Notes under the pieces: model-generated
Told to the model about the DNA's origin: nothing
Seen by the model: the letters and a program-made list of their open reading frames with translations, nothing else
Database searches by the model: none
Made by a program: the position numbers and the translations under genes
Origin: Penium margaritaceum
Taxonomy: Eukaryota > Streptophyta > Zygnematophyceae > Desmidiales > Peniaceae
Assembly (NCBI GenBank): GCA_023375785.1
Contig: SZWC01002443.1
Coordinates: 157,355 to 221,354, forward strand
Length of the DNA: 64,000 nucleotides
Reading direction: 5' to 3'
Part shown: one piece after another, positions 52,281 to 63,923 of the stretch
Layout: every line of letters begins with the position of its first letter
How positions within the stretch are numbered: the stretch's first letter is position 1

Positions 52281-52816
52281 ACCAAAAAAATCAGGTCCAT
52301 GCGTAGTCTTATTTTTGTTGCCTTGCTGTATTTTCAGGAATGTATTTTTTAGGTCCCGGGCACAACTTTGACACTTTCTGTCTACAAACCCATCAAAGAC
52401 ACGTCAAATTCGTTGGTTCTGTGGAATCCTCACGGCGACTTGCGCTTGCCCACCCCCCCAACCCAATCGTCATCCTGCAATACGGACGAACTTCGCCCTC
52501 TCCCTAGCCCCCTCCCTTGCGAGCTCCCCTTCCTTCCAGCACATGCCATCACTCCACTTCACCTGCTCCCTACCCCCCATCTCTACCGCACCCCTCGCCT
52601 TCTATCCACATGTCTGTCCACTAGTGCCACCGTCATTCAAACCCATCCTCCACATGGGCTGTGTGTCCGGCTTGCCAATGTGGCCGTGCATAGTTTGCAA
52701 CAAAATTTTGGAGCACCCGCATCTGACCCTGCTCATAAGCTTACACCACCTGATTGTTGGCCCTTGCCTGAGGGTGGATGAGAGTGGGGTGAGTGCGTAT
52801 GTATTTTTTAGCATCC
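52281..52816. other. Copia G 3' region, C/T-rich, no gene
   Basis: Between RNase H and 3' LTR. Long C- and T-rich stretches (52455-52620) give false Pro/Leu-rich frames. A purine-rich GATGAGAGTGGGGTGAGTG at about 52778 is the best polypurine-tract candidate. Confidence 0.45.
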
Positions 52817-53427
52817 CGTTGTACACTCATAACAGTTTTACACATGTATGGATATTCGTATCCCTGTCTTTCATTTACAACTTCTGTGACCACTCGGCCA
52901 TGTCCATGCTCGTGCTTATTCCTGATGTAGAGCTATTTGACATTGGAGTATTGTCGTGTAGTGGTCCGTTCACTAGTAGCTGCATGACAGCTGTCATGGC
53001 ATCCAAGATACATTCTAGATCTTCTATAATTCTTCTACATCATCTAGAGTTTTCTATGGACTGACCTTCCACTGGTTGATGCGAGATCCTTGCATGTGTG
53101 CAGTCATTGTATCCAGATGTAGATTTTGTGTACCTGTATGTTCAAACGGTTCTGAATTTGGATGCTTTTTCACTGAGTTACGGCCAAAATAGTGGTTTTG
53201 GACAACCTGATTTGTGTGTGTCACCCGCCGTTCGCCGCGACGGGTATTATACATTGAGCTTGTCAGTTGTCATTTCTCTCTGCATATTGAAGCTATTGAA
53301 GCTCATGAGCTTCAACGCGGCTCTCCTCGCCAAATCCTTTATGTTCTTAAACCCGCTTACCACGATAGTGCATCAGCTGGCATGACTGTGTTGCCGCATC
53401 AATGCCACCAGGGCTTGGAAGTTTCCA
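52817..53427 (+). repeat. 3' LTR of Copia G
   Basis: Aligned with 43190-43833. Contains CTGTGACCACTCGGCC (52874), GAGTTACGGCCAAAATAGTGG (53175) and the end CTTGGAAGTTTCCA. The start is approximate. Confidence 0.7.
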
Positions 53428-53432
53428 TGTAT

Positions 53433-54560
53433 TTTCTCAAATAAGTTGTCGTAAGGGGTCGTGGCTGTTGTGTGAAACGTAGTAGCCATGCCATTTGACT
53501 ATATTCTCTGTCACTTTTCCACGCTGTTGGAGTCCCAAAAAACCTTTGATGGCATACTCCGTGTCCTCACCTAGTTCCACAGGTAGTGGCGGAGAAAGGT
53601 CTCTATCAAGGAGAGCTGGCTTGGGCCTCGGTAGAGTTCAATTCTGCTGATGCTATCTGGTAGTCAGAGTTTTGTGACGACAGGTGTCTGCATCTCTTCA
53701 ATCACAGATGACCCCAACCACCTAGGTTTGAGCTTCTCTTCATTCTCTCCAAACAGGTGAAAGCTCATCGAGCTGAGTGGGAGGTGACCAGGAACATGGT
53801 ATTTGATGTCCGTCCGATGTGTGTGAGCCGATTACTTTATCTCTTCCCGAGTCTTTGCAAGCATCTTGTGAGTCTCATCCCAAAAGCTCTTAAAGTCTTG
53901 CCGCTGTATTTGGACTGCCGGTATGTTGCTTTAACTATTGTATTCCACCGGAGTTGACGGCAGTTTTCTATAAACAACCTTGAAAGGAATATTTCTTGCT
54001 ATTTTGGAGGTCGTGAAGCTGTATGCAAGCTCAGCAGCTAGCAGCTTGACCACCCAGTCAGTGCCATGTTTATTGCACAAATTTCATAGCAGCTGTTCAG
54101 GCTTCAGATTGGTGCACTCAGTCTGCCCGTCAGACTGGGGATGGAAGGTCATCAATAGTCAGATCTGACTGCAGTAGCGAGTCATCAGATCTTGCTGAAA
54201 TCTGTTGGTAAAATTACTGTCCTTATCACTGGTGATGGAGGAGGAAATGAAGCGGAGTCAGATGACATTGTTGAGAAACATTCGTGCTATCCTCTCGGTG
54301 GGGACCATGTTTGTCATCGGGATAGAGTACGAAATCCTAAAAAACCGGCCTACCACCACAAGTGTTGCATCGGTTCCTTCCAGTGTCATGGGAAGTCTCG
54401 TCAGGAAATCCGTGGACATGTCCGACCATGGTTGTTTGGGTAACGGTAGTGGTTGAAGAAAATCCAAGAATTTGGTTTGTCTCACCTTATGGCATTGACA
54501 CACATCACAAGTTTTTAAATAGTTTGTTACGTCGGTTTGCATCTAGTCCTACCAGTAGTA
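53433..54560 (-). pseudogene. Gypsy 2 integrase and chromodomain start
   Basis: Right to left on the minus strand: zinc-domain end VTNYLKTCDVCQCHK (about 54500-54542); core with MSTDFLTRLP and ITSDKD; FHPQSDGQTECTNL with the third acidic residue; KHGTDWVVKLLAAELAY; then a chromodomain-side linker that aligns with Gypsy 1 at 12840-13100. Stops interrupt it. The chromodomain tail lies left of Copia G at 43114-43189. Confidence 0.85.
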
Positions 54561-54565
54561 CTTCA

Positions 54566-55165
54566 TGCAGTAGAGCTTCCTAGATCTACTGTCGTTGATG
54601 TGGCAATGAGATCCAGTCAGCTGAATTTCTAGCACGCAAGCAGGTTCAAGTACATCAAGGACTTGGCTAGGGGAGCCGCGCATAGCCTCATAAGCTTCAA
54701 TAGCTTCATTGTGCAAAGAGAGATGGAAACTGAATATTAGACATGATAAATGGCTGCTATGGCACACAGAGGGTTACAAATGCGAATGGGGTTATTTTCC
54801 CTCAATCCTGGCCCAAAATCACTGCTTTGGCTGTAGATTTTGATATACGGTTCCAAATGTAGATTTTTCTGAACTTTTGGATGCAAAGTCTTGAGCCAGA
54901 GGTAACAACTACACACATGCATGGGTCGTCCATCAACCAGCGGGACACATAATGTGAAAAACATGCAACTTGGGCCCAAGGCCAGTCAACACAAAATCTC
55001 TAGAGGCCGTAGAAAAAGGCCAGAGTTCCCCAGCAAATCTCCAAGATGCTATAGCAGCTATTTTGCAGCTGTGAATGGGAGTATGACCACTCGAAAGTGC
55101 CATGGCACCAACAAGGACCACATCAGGGATCTGCATGTGCATGGATAATGCTAAGTAATCACTGC
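54566..55165 (-). repeat. 3' LTR of Copia H
   Basis: On the + strand it begins TGCAGTAGAGCTTCCTAG and contains CATAAGCTTCAATAGCTTC (54690), CTTGGGCCCAAGGCCAGTC (54968), AGTTCCCCAGCAAATCTCC and GGGATCTGCATGTGCATGG (55125). These are all landmarks of the Copia-II LTR read in antisense. Confidence 0.72.
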
Positions 55166-56573
55166 TAAATGTTATGCATGTCCATATGCACTCAAAAATG
55201 ATGGAATAACAAGATTCTTAACAGTCCATATGCATGCACCCCACTCTTAGCCACCCTCAGGCCTGGGACAAAGCCTGATGGAATATATTTCTACCATGAA
55301 ATTTATGCGCTGCACTGTCTTAGTCAAGAGATTTGCATTCTACATGTCTGTGTTGACCCAGATGATGGATGCCACCTGTCATTCCACCAAATCATGTGCA
55401 ATGGGATGCTTAACACAAACTTACTTTGTACGTTGATGATACACACAAGATTTCTCTGTATTGGAAAGAGAGTTTTTGTTGTCACAGTGCAGCATGATAG
55501 AAGGCACATATTGACATAACTCACTAAACAAGCACTACAACCACATCACCTCAGCAGCCCCAGCCTCTTGAGCAACATAACCTGCCGTCGACAAGCTACA
55601 CGAGATGCAACCCTGTTTTTCACTACGCCACAACACAGTTGTGCCACAGAGCAGGAACACATAGCTTGTCCGACTATGTCCATGAGGGCTCCAAGCCCAA
55701 TCACCATTCGTGTAGCCATTTTCCACCACCGAATACTGCCGATGGAACTGGAGTCTGACGTACGGCATGGAGATCACATACTGCACCAATTGCATAGCCA
55801 CATGAAGGGCTCACGTCCAAGGGAATCATGAGAACTGTACAAGGAGGTTGACAGCAAGGGAAATGTCGGGCCGAGTGGTCATGGCAAAGTACACCAGAGG
55901 GCCCATGAGGCGCAAGTATCTTCAAGCCATGCTGGATCATCCACCTTCATGGACCTGCACCAAGGAGGTCGGCGAACCCCTCCTCCACAATGATGGCACA
56001 GTGTGCCTGACGAAGCACCAGCATGTGCCGTCAATGGTCATGCATGATCTCCATCTCAAGGAAAAAGGCTGTAAGACCAAGGTCCTTCATCCAATAGGTA
56101 GCCTAAATTGACAGCCTTGGCCTCCTTCATGGCCTCCATCGAAGGAGAAACAATCAGGAGGTTGTCAACATAGAATACGATGGTAGTGAAGTTCACAGAT
56201 GTCTTTCTGAAGAATAGGGACACGTCTGTGTCATAACACATGTAGAGTGAATGAGTCCATGTACCAATGATTTCTTGGTTCCAGCACCGGAATGGCTGCT
56301 TGAGTTCTTGCGCAAGGTCTTGCACAAGCACCATTCCTTGTTACCAACCTCAAATAAAGGTGGATGGACCATGTAGATCTCCTCCTCTTGATTTTCATAG
56401 AGGAATTTTTTCTTCACATTTATCTTGTGCAGCTCCCAACTGCATTGAGCAAAAAATGCCAAACAGAGGATAAGTTGTGGCCGTACGACCAATGGATGCA
56501 AAGTTATGGAATCTAGGGCAGCCCTTTGGAAGGTGTTCAGGATCACCAAGAGACAGCTAGGCAGGACCAACAT
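55166..56573 (-). pseudogene. Copia H RNase H and RT remnant
   Basis: Minus strand: RNase H NGDWAWSPHGHSRTSYVFLL and STAGYVAQEAGAAEVMWL (55535-55801); RT end near 55850; RT core with YVDN at 56161-56172 (YVDD changed); CWNQEIIGTW; QCSWELHKINVKKKFLYENQ near 56420. The 3' flank matches Copia F (CCACTCTTAGCCACCCTCAGG at 55242 and 36954), so H and F are close relatives. Gag, protease and integrase are absent. Confidence 0.82.
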
Positions 56574-57213
56574 ATTGTATAGATTATAGATAGAGCAGAT
56601 ATAGAAATAAACAACAAAACCATGAATATTGTACAGATTGTACAGAACTGCAGATTTTATAAAAATAAACAGCAGAACTGTACGGATAATAGAAAATAAA
56701 TTACTTAATCAAAGATTTTTAACAAACACTTATATGCCTCATTTGACTAAGGGAACTCAAATTTACACTCTGTGTGACACAATCTCATATCCTCGTGGGA
56801 TGAGCGGCCACCACGCCGTCATGGATGAGAGTTTTTCTTCCCATGATCTACACAGTCAAAAATCTCAAGAAAATCCTTTACTGGGGTCCCTTGAAGGTTC
56901 TCAAGCAGCCTTCTTTTCTTGAAGGTCGCTCCCTGCCACCTCTGGACAACAAGAATGGCCCCCTTGTATGTTGAATGTGTTCATGTCGTCATCTGAACAG
57001 GAGCGATAACCTCTAAAAGATGGAATTCCATGTCCCATTCAAATAGACTTCGATTTAAGTTTCATAAAACATCCTCTATGTATTGTAGGCCACATGATAT
57101 TTATCAAGCAACCTAATGTTGTCACTTTCTTGCACCCTCATGTACATCATTCATTATTTTTGTGAGAATAAAATTCATACAATTCTGCAATATCCCCTCA
57201 GCTGCTGAAAGTG
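56574..57213. other. AT-rich filler between two Copia fragments, no gene
   Basis: Contains two similar stretches around TATTGTATAGATTATAGATA and GTACAGATTGTACAGAACTG (56570-56700). No domain recognised. It marks the junction between Copia H and Copia E. Confidence 0.45.
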
Positions 57214-58152
57214 CTATGTTGCCAGCGGCTTGATTAGGAAGTCTACCAACATCATGCTTGAAGGGCATAAATTGATTTGCATCACATGCTTAGCCATGAG
57301 CTTGCAGATGAAGTGGTAGCATTGGCCAATATGCTTGGTGCGGGCGTAGAATTCAGTGTTCTTGGTAAGAACAATGGTGTTCATGTTGTCACAGAAGATG
57401 GTGGTTGTTGCCGTATGCTGTTGCCCAAGAATTGCCAGCGGCTCACGCAAGTACCATTTTCTTCTTCACTCAAGGTGATTCACTCTGATTCAGTAGAATA
57501 GAGGATGGCACACTCTTTCTTCTTGCTCCTCCAACTGATGGAACCTGCTCTGAGAAAAAATGCGAACCCACTGGTCGATCTCCTCCTTTCCATATCACCA
57601 TCCCGATCTGCGTCACTATTGCCAATGAGAATGAGGTCGTTGTATGGATTAAGGTAAGGCAAAGGCTGCTGCTACAGTTGATTATGCAGAACGTGCTTAA
57701 CCGAATTTCAATATGACATACAAAGATTCATGCAAAACTTGTTGAGAACTCCCACTGCTTGGTTGATATCGATGCATGTGTTGAGTGCTGTGTACTTGAG
57801 ACTTCCAACCACTACTTGGTACGGCACCACTTTCATCCGGCTGCGCTCTTGCGTGCTGTGAGGAGTTTGAGTCATGCTCATCTCTGCTCCTACTTTCAAT
57901 GGTGTTGCTCCCTTGCGTGCTCCTGCCATGTTGAAGCGCCTCACGATGTCGTTCACATACGCACTCTGCAACAGTTCAAAACCAAAACCTGCTTCTGCAA
58001 TCCATGCTTGAAGTCAAGGCCAAGGTAGAAAATGAGGTTTCCCATGTCTTCCATGTCAAATATGGCAGGAAGAGACTGCTTTGCATCGTCCAGAAGAGTC
58101 TTGGAGTCAGAGGAAACAAGCATATCATCAACGTAGATCAGGATGATACGCA
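57214..58152 (-). pseudogene. Copia E RT-RNase H fragment, a different Copia lineage
   Basis: Minus strand: RT with ILIYVDDMLVSSDS (YVDD intact at 58125-58136), DMEDMGNLIFYLGLDF, QSAYVNDIVRRFNM and VGSLKYTALNTCIDI; RNase H DADRDGDMERRRSTSGFAFF, SISWRSKKKECAILYSTESE, TTIFCDNMNTIVLTKNTEF, ARTKHIGQCYHFICKLM. The residues differ throughout from Copia A-H (for example STSGFAFF vs SRTSYVFLL), as expected of a separate Copia lineage. Upstream parts are missing. Stops break the frame. Confidence 0.85.
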
Positions 58153-58400
58153 ATGCAAAAACATGAAATTTTGACACGAGGCCAGTCCACCCAAGATTCT
58201 AGAGGCTTAAATTTAAGGGCAGAGTACCACAGCAAGTTTCCGGGATGCGGTCGCAGCTGCAAATGGGTGAATCACCAACCGATTGTGCTCCAGGGCCAGC
58301 TGGATCTACATCACAGATCTGCACGTGCATGGACATGGCCGAGTGGTCACAGTCATCTTCACGTGCTAGCAGGAAAACATCACATGTACAAAATTCTTGT
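58153..58400 (-). repeat. Remnant Copia-II LTR joined to Copia E
   Basis: Contains GAGGCCAGTCCACC (58180), GATCTGCACGTGCATGGACA and GGCCGAGTGGTCACAG (58337-58352), read antisense. It runs straight into Copia E coding sequence at about 58150, so most of the LTR, primer site and gag were lost. Confidence 0.65.
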
Positions 58401-58405
58401 CTTCA

Positions 58406-58940
58406 CTGACATGTCCATGTGGACCAGGGTGTGGTTAAACTTCTCCAATAGCATGCATCAGATTTTGTTGCTAGGTGGCACGATGCCTGTTGAGGGAATT
58501 GACATTGCGAGTAGGGGCTATTCAACAAAAGTTTGCTTTTTTTGTACCTGTCAAACTCCTCGTAACCTTTCACAAAAAACCTCGTGAGGCACGGGTCTTG
58601 TTCAATGAGCAATATGCTGATCTCGGTCATCAAATTTTATCACTGACTTGGTGCCTATGTCATAATTTTATTCCGGGCCGGTATTTGATGTCATAGTCAA
58701 AGTTGGACTGGAGGAACTTTATCCTATGTGTTTGTGGATGGCTCAGATTCGGCTGCCTTGAGATATTTCAGTGCATATTGGTCGGCACAACAAAAAAAAT
58801 CTAGATAACACCACCATTTTTTTAATGCACGCATGACCGCTGACATTTCCTTATTGTGCACCCTGTAATTCAGCTCTGGCCCACTGGTTGTTCTCTACCA
58901 CCATGGTCTTCAGCCCCTTCTTGCTGAGATTGAGTCATAA
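58406..58940 (-). pseudogene. Gypsy 2 RNase H and integrase start
   Basis: Minus strand: RNase H ELNYRVHNKEMSAVMRALKK (frames combined by eye, about 58830-58880), WWCYL, YALKYLKAAE, then YLTRFF-type spacer and PGPHGHVSE, the start of the integrase zinc domain. It parallels Gypsy 1 at 22060-22560. Nothing of RT remains to the right, so Gypsy 2 is truncated at about 58940. Confidence 0.68.
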
Positions 58941-60440
58941 TATCAATTTCTCCTGTCTTTGTAGCTCCTTGCTATCCTGTGCTTGTGCCCTTTGCTTGCT
59001 TTTGGCTCTTAGCATGTACTTGACTTCATTTCAATCACTTTTAGGCACCATATGGTGGTAACTAGCTGCTTTCAAAGGCTCAATTTTTCCATCCATTGAT
59101 CCACACACTTTATATATATATGTATATATATATATTTATATTTATATGTATATGTTTTTAAGTATCCACTTTCAGCACAAGCTCAATAGCACCCATTGCA
59201 CCTGTCTATGCTGTAAACTCCATTGCTCAACCCTTGTCCTTGATCCGCTTCTCAGCCAACTTGTTGATGAACACTGCATGTTTCACAGAAACTTTGTACG
59301 ATCTATGCTTTCTGATTTTTATTTGAAGATTCATAGGAAGAATTTCATGGAGGTTTTGGTGTCTCACAGATGTCATTTTCTCAGCCCTTCCCACTCCGAT
59401 GCTGGACCCTCCCCAACACCTTAAGCATATGTGGGGAGTGAATTGTGAATTGTAATATATAAATTGCTGAGTCAACACACTAGTTTACACTCAGTGATTA
59501 TTGTGACATGATACCAATATATGATTGTACTCTACCCCAGTCCCAACAGCTCACATATAGTAGGATAGTGTTTTGGGGAGCAAATAGTTGATGTGGCAAG
59601 TGCAGAGAGGTATTTGGTTATTTTCCCCCTTTTATACACAAATTTACTTGTTTAAGGGTGCCCTCCAAGACTTGGGACTTTGAATAAATGATAGTGATTA
59701 ATTCTTGTAACCATGATTTTGAAACTGAAGTCCTGGAATTGGACCAGAATCAGGGGCACTCTAAGAATGTATTTTTCAAGAAAGGATAGAGGGCTGCTGA
59801 TCTATATAATTTCCAGGTCCATGCTTAACCCATTTGTGATGCCTAGCATGGAATCATACCATGTTTACCATCACGACTTAACCTGAGCCTGATTTCCCAT
59901 TGCCTGTCATCTGCAGGCCATGGGTGTGTAGTTTTGCTTTTTCATTGCCTTGCATATAAAACAATAAAAATGCAACAGAATATTTCACATTTAAAAAAAT
60001 CAAACTGCAAGGCAATCAAACTAAAAGAAAATGACCCGCAGGTCAAACAATCAGAATGTGAAACTAAAACTAAGAACATCAAATTGCGGACTCTTTGCAA
60101 ATATGCAGTGACCATGATGATTGCCGGCAACGGTCAATCAACACGCAATGGCATACTTGCCTCGATAGTGGAGCTGACAGTACATCTTACCCCTTGGACA
60201 ACGAGACAGTGCCGCTAGATGGACTTGCACCCACTGCATTGTTAGGAAAGAATGTGATGAAGCTCAACAGTTGTTGTCCTGTCACTTGAACAAGGTAGAA
60301 AAGGAAGCAAATCTGGATATAATGCTTCCAAAAGAAATCAAAATTGTCAGGCCAGGAATCATGATTCAAGTTCAACGGTGTTGGAATCAGCCCGTATTTT
60401 TTACTCTTGCCTAAGAACGACAATTCAACATTGGATTATA
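58941..60440. other. AT-rich intergenic, no gene recognised
   Basis: No domain on either strand. An AT microsatellite (TATATATATATG-type) is at 59111-59154. A reading frame of 94 codons at 59934-60218 is not recognisable. Confidence 0.5.
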
Positions 60441-62330
60441 CCTTTACATCTTTCTGAACCCCCTCTGGATACACTCTCCACTGCATTCTCCCAATATAAT
60501 TTTGCTCGAAAGGTTGTATGTCCAGACCCCCTCCCACGCCAAACATGGAATTTTTTTAGTTTAGAGTGTGTCAGATGGAAATCGACAAAAATACACAAGT
60601 CTATTTTATGTAGATATTTTTTGGTTGCGGACTCACTGTCCACATACAAATCATGGATTTTTTAGCTACATGACTGGTTCCTAACATCCGTATCCCTCTC
60701 CCCCTGTTGGTGTGTGGGCTTTGGCCTGACACCCCTGTGAGGTCAGCATGGTTTGTTTTGAGTCTGGCACGATGATTTCGGTCGAGGTTGTGCTGGTCGA
60801 GACCCGCACACCTGGTGTGTCGCACCGGTGTGACGTGGAGACCCAGAGCCTTATACGTGTGTGCGTGAGCACGTGACGTGTTGCCCGGTGGTTCGTCATG
60901 TTCCTTGCTCGTCGGTCGAGACCCGGGCACCCGGAGACGTATTCCGGTGCCACGAGGAGACCTTCCTTGCATGATACGGACACGTCCGCCGTGTCGCGCT
61001 GGTCGTTCTCGTTCAAACGGCGCGTCATTCTGACGCCTGTGCAGAAAGTTACGGCCGGATAAGTGTTTTCAACCTCGGCGGGCCATTCTGGCAGTTTGCG
61101 CAGATTTGCACAAGGTGTGCCCAGTGTGCAGCCAAACGCGCCCCTGGATGCGCTGACTGCGCACCAGGCTGCCCCAGCTATTTAGGTGCTTTTGGCTCAT
61201 TGTTGTAACTAACTCTGCAATTACTTTCAGATTCCAGCACTTGGTGCACTCCATCTGTGTTCCAACCCTGCCCACAGCATGTCATGCCTTGTGTCTCGCG
61301 CGTCAGCTGACCAGACCAGTGCCTAGTCAGTGAACAGCAACTCGGCTAGCAAGCTAGGTGGCATGGGAAGCTTTCGTGGGGGAGTGTTTTTTTTGTACAT
61401 TTTACATGGTCCTTCTCACTGACGCATTTCTCAGTAGGTTTATTTTCTTCGTACAAGACCGCATTAGTGTTACCCCCTCCCCCCAAATACACACTCCGAT
61501 ACAAAAACACAGTAAAATTTTGAACCGGGGAGGGGGGTTTTCATACAGCCATCCTCTCCCAAACATGAAAGTGCATTGTGGAGGTTAATATTGGAGTGTC
61601 GCTGAATCAAAAACATACTGTGTTTGATGCATATCTGTTTTTGACGTGTACGCACCGTTGACATCAGGTTTTGTGATCTTGGATCATATGTGACTGGTCC
61701 TCAACAACATCCCCCTCCCATCCTATCCCCCCCAAACACCTCGTGTGTATCAGGGGAGTGTGTCGGGGCGGGTATTGTGCATGTACATGATCTTTCACAA
61801 TAAGGTATTTCTTTTATAAGTTTCCTCGCTTCATACACAAGTCTATGTCTCTCATTTAAGAGGTGTATTGTTTTACACAAGTTCATGTGTTCTACAGGTG
61901 CATGATGTCACACAATCTGATGTGTTTGGATTCTCCAGATATACTCTCAAACACAATGCCCTGGTAAAACTTTGATTTGGGAGAGGGGAAGGGGGAAGGG
62001 GGGAGGGGGAAATGCATCTTGAATTTTATGTCATGGAAACAAATAGAAATACAAGTGTAATACATTTAGGTCCCTTTTTTTTCGTTACTTTCCATCAACA
62101 TTGGGAATCACAAACATTGGATAAAACATGGAAAGACCCTTACATGAAAAGGAGTATGCTACACCAAATTACTTTTCAAAATTTTCTTTGCTTTAGAGAC
62201 AAGTGTATTTGCGCCCAACCCCCCCCCTCCCCCCGCCCCCCCTCTCCCCCTCCCCAAAGATACTTTCTCCAATGTAATTTCCAAGAGCACTTATGACTCG
62301 GGAGGAGGAGGGTGTCCAGTTCCTCCTCAT
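60441..62330. repeat. Degenerate C-run/G-run foldback units
   Basis: At least four places carry a C-rich run, a stretch like AAATACACnnnnTCnGATAC or GATACnnTCTCC, and often a G-rich run: about 60460-60540, 61473-61540, 61705-61780 and 61925-62290. At 61473 CCCCCTCCCC pairs with GGGGAGGGGG at about 61526. The pattern CATTAGTGT..ACCCCC..AAATACAC at 61464 closely resembles the 45-47 kb satellite. The beta element at 60705 interrupts the region. Confidence 0.5.
60705..61472 (+). repeat. Beta LTR-like element, copy 2
   Basis: Starts TGTTGGTGTGTGGGC. It has two copies of the internal repeat (TCGAGACCCG...GGAGACC) at about 60800 and 60918, the Copia-II block CATTCTGACGC..TGTGCAG..AGTTACGGCC at 61027-61055, and a promoter-like GCTATTTAGG (61177) followed by TTGGCTCATTGTTG. 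The right end is uncertain. C5 on both sides (60700-60704, 61473-61477) would fit a target duplication but could be chance in C-rich flanks. Confidence 0.5.
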
Positions 62331-63158
62331 GAAATCAAAGATAGTGTATCTCTTAAGTTGATCTTGGAGTGTATCTGATAAAAAAGCGATAAAAAATAAC
62401 TTTGCATACTTAGTGCTGGTCGATCTCGTTCACCATGCACCGAAAGGCATTGACACCCCCTTGTGTAATCCACAGTGGCATAAATTCTGCGATGTAAGCT
62501 GGAAATTCTCCTGCAACGGATAAATTGACATGGTGAACTATGGTGGAGATTGTGAAGTTTGATAAGATATGTTCAAGATTTGCACCCTTGTTTAGCCAAT
62601 TGCAATTTCTCTGTTCAAATGTAGAAGGAAATACAAATGAAATAAATCAATCAGACTACGCTTCAAATGTATCTGAAGTTCTTCAGGTATAAAGACGGTC
62701 TTAACCGAGAGTTGGGAGTGGAGAAACTGGTGGAATGTTCGCCCACGGCCTTGGTAGACTTCCATATCCAACACGTGATATTTTTGTTTTGGGCTTTGCA
62801 GCACGACTCCGATGGAGTCGTTATCTAGAATGGATAACGATTTGCCGCAAACAGATGGATGAATATTTCCTCAACCACATGCAGCAACATGACACCAAGG
62901 CAAGGCAACATGGCGGTAATAGCTGCGAGCGGAGACACTAGTTTTACATCGCGTGCATACCGAGACAGAAAGTGTGCACATTCTGAGGCACACAGGAGCA
63001 GCGGCGCACAGAGACAGCTTCGGTACACAACTTTTTTGTTCCCTGTGACAATACTCCATGGCCCTTGTGGCATCTCTCATGTACCCGAGAAACATTATTA
63101 GAGAAAGGGGCACAACTTTGGCAGTCCCTAGGCCGGCCATGGCCTCTGGTGCGGCTCG
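62331..63158. other. Intergenic, presumed 3' region of the phosphatase gene
   Basis: No protein recognised. The 3' untranslated region of the minus-strand phosphatase gene should start at 63158 and run left. Confidence 0.5.
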
Positions 63159-63785
63159 TTACTGAACAGGGTACCAGGGGTTGGTCTTGCCGTCAACCCA
63201 AGGCAGGATGTACGACTTGTGCTGGCCTGCGGGGTAACTTGATTGTTTGGCGCAGTAGGTGACGTTGTACGCGCCGGAGGCGTGGCTGTAGATGTATGTG
63301 GAGTCGGCGACAGCGGGGTACGCGTCGTCGTTGCGGTAGTAGCGCCATTGGGCCACGCTGGAGTTGAAGGTCTCGAACACTCCGTGGCCCCACTTGTACT
63401 CGCGGAACTTGGACTGGGGCGGCTGGGGGAAAACGTTGAAGCTGTGGCGATGAGGATTCAGGAGGAGAGGATCCATGAGCGGTTAACCTTTCGGGAGTTA
63501 TTTGGAAAAGTTGGTTTTACAGAAGAACGCAGCTGGCGGCACTGAGTCATTGGGAGGATTGGTTGTCTTGCCATATCGAGAGGAGACCAGGGGAGAGCAA
63601 AGGGGCAGGGAAGGGAATGCACTGAACACAGGTGAGGAGGGGAGAAGGGGGGTAGGGGGGTGGGGGGGAACTTACTAGTCATTGGGAGGGTTGCTTGTCT
63701 TTCCGGAACCCTCACGGTTTCCTGCGTTGCCGGCCGTGATGTACACTGGCCCGCATGGATCCACACGGTAGTTGTACAGAGTGTC
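63159..63785 (-). CDS. Purple acid phosphatase-like protein, last two exons (gene cut by window edge)
   Basis: Exon n-1 (63785-63676) reads DTLYNYRVDPCGPVYITAG then NAGNREG, matching the plant purple acid phosphatase stretch YNY..DPCGPV.IT.G..GN.EG. It ends at a perfect donor GTAAGT (63675). A 234-bp intron follows to CACAG (63442). The last exon (63441-63159) continues in phase with FNVFPQPPQSKFREYKWGHG, then VFETFNSSVAQWRYYRNDD, like the family's FGHG...WRNxD end, and stops at TAA after NPWYPVQ. The exon n-1 acceptor is taken at CCGCAG (63786). These enzymes are secreted or cell-wall metallophosphatases that release phosphate. The catalytic metal-binding blocks lie upstream, outside the window. 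Family call from memory of the motif; the exact subtype is open. Confidence 0.75.
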
Positions 63786-63922
63786 CTGCGGCCGACGTAG
63801 CAGACCATCCGTACGCACAATTGACCATCAGTTTACGTTCCAGCAACCTACCAACCAAAATAGCAGGGTGCTCTGTTGCCCAGAGGGACAACAGAGTCTG
63901 GCAAAAAAGATGCGAGCCGACA

Positions 63923-63923
<1 letters not shown>
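63786..63923 (-). other. Intron upstream of the phosphatase exons
   Basis: Between the CA repeat and the acceptor at 63786. It has in-frame stops relative to the exon (TGA near 63827), so it is read as intron. The next upstream exon is beyond the window. Confidence 0.5.

Larger units (their letters stand above)
43190..53427 (+). mobile_element. Copia G, Copia-II element inserted in Gypsy 2
   Basis: 5' LTR 43190-43833, primer site 43834-43845, CAG leader, satellite-bearing segment, decayed pol 49430-52280 and 3' LTR 52817-53427, all on the + strand. Gypsy 2 chromodomain sequence lies on both sides. TGTAG (43185) and TGTAT (53428) may be the target duplication with one change. Joining these parts across 10 kb is inference from order, orientation and flanks. 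Confidence 0.65.
54566..58400 (-). mobile_element. Copia H/E composite inserted in Gypsy 2
   Basis: Flanked by CTTCA at 54561-54565 and 58401-58405, with Gypsy 2 integrase sequence on both sides. The left end is a Copia-II LTR and the right end a short antisense piece of the same LTR. The interior combines a Copia-II pol (H, 55166-56573) with part of a different Copia (E, 57214-58152). Confidence 0.65.
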
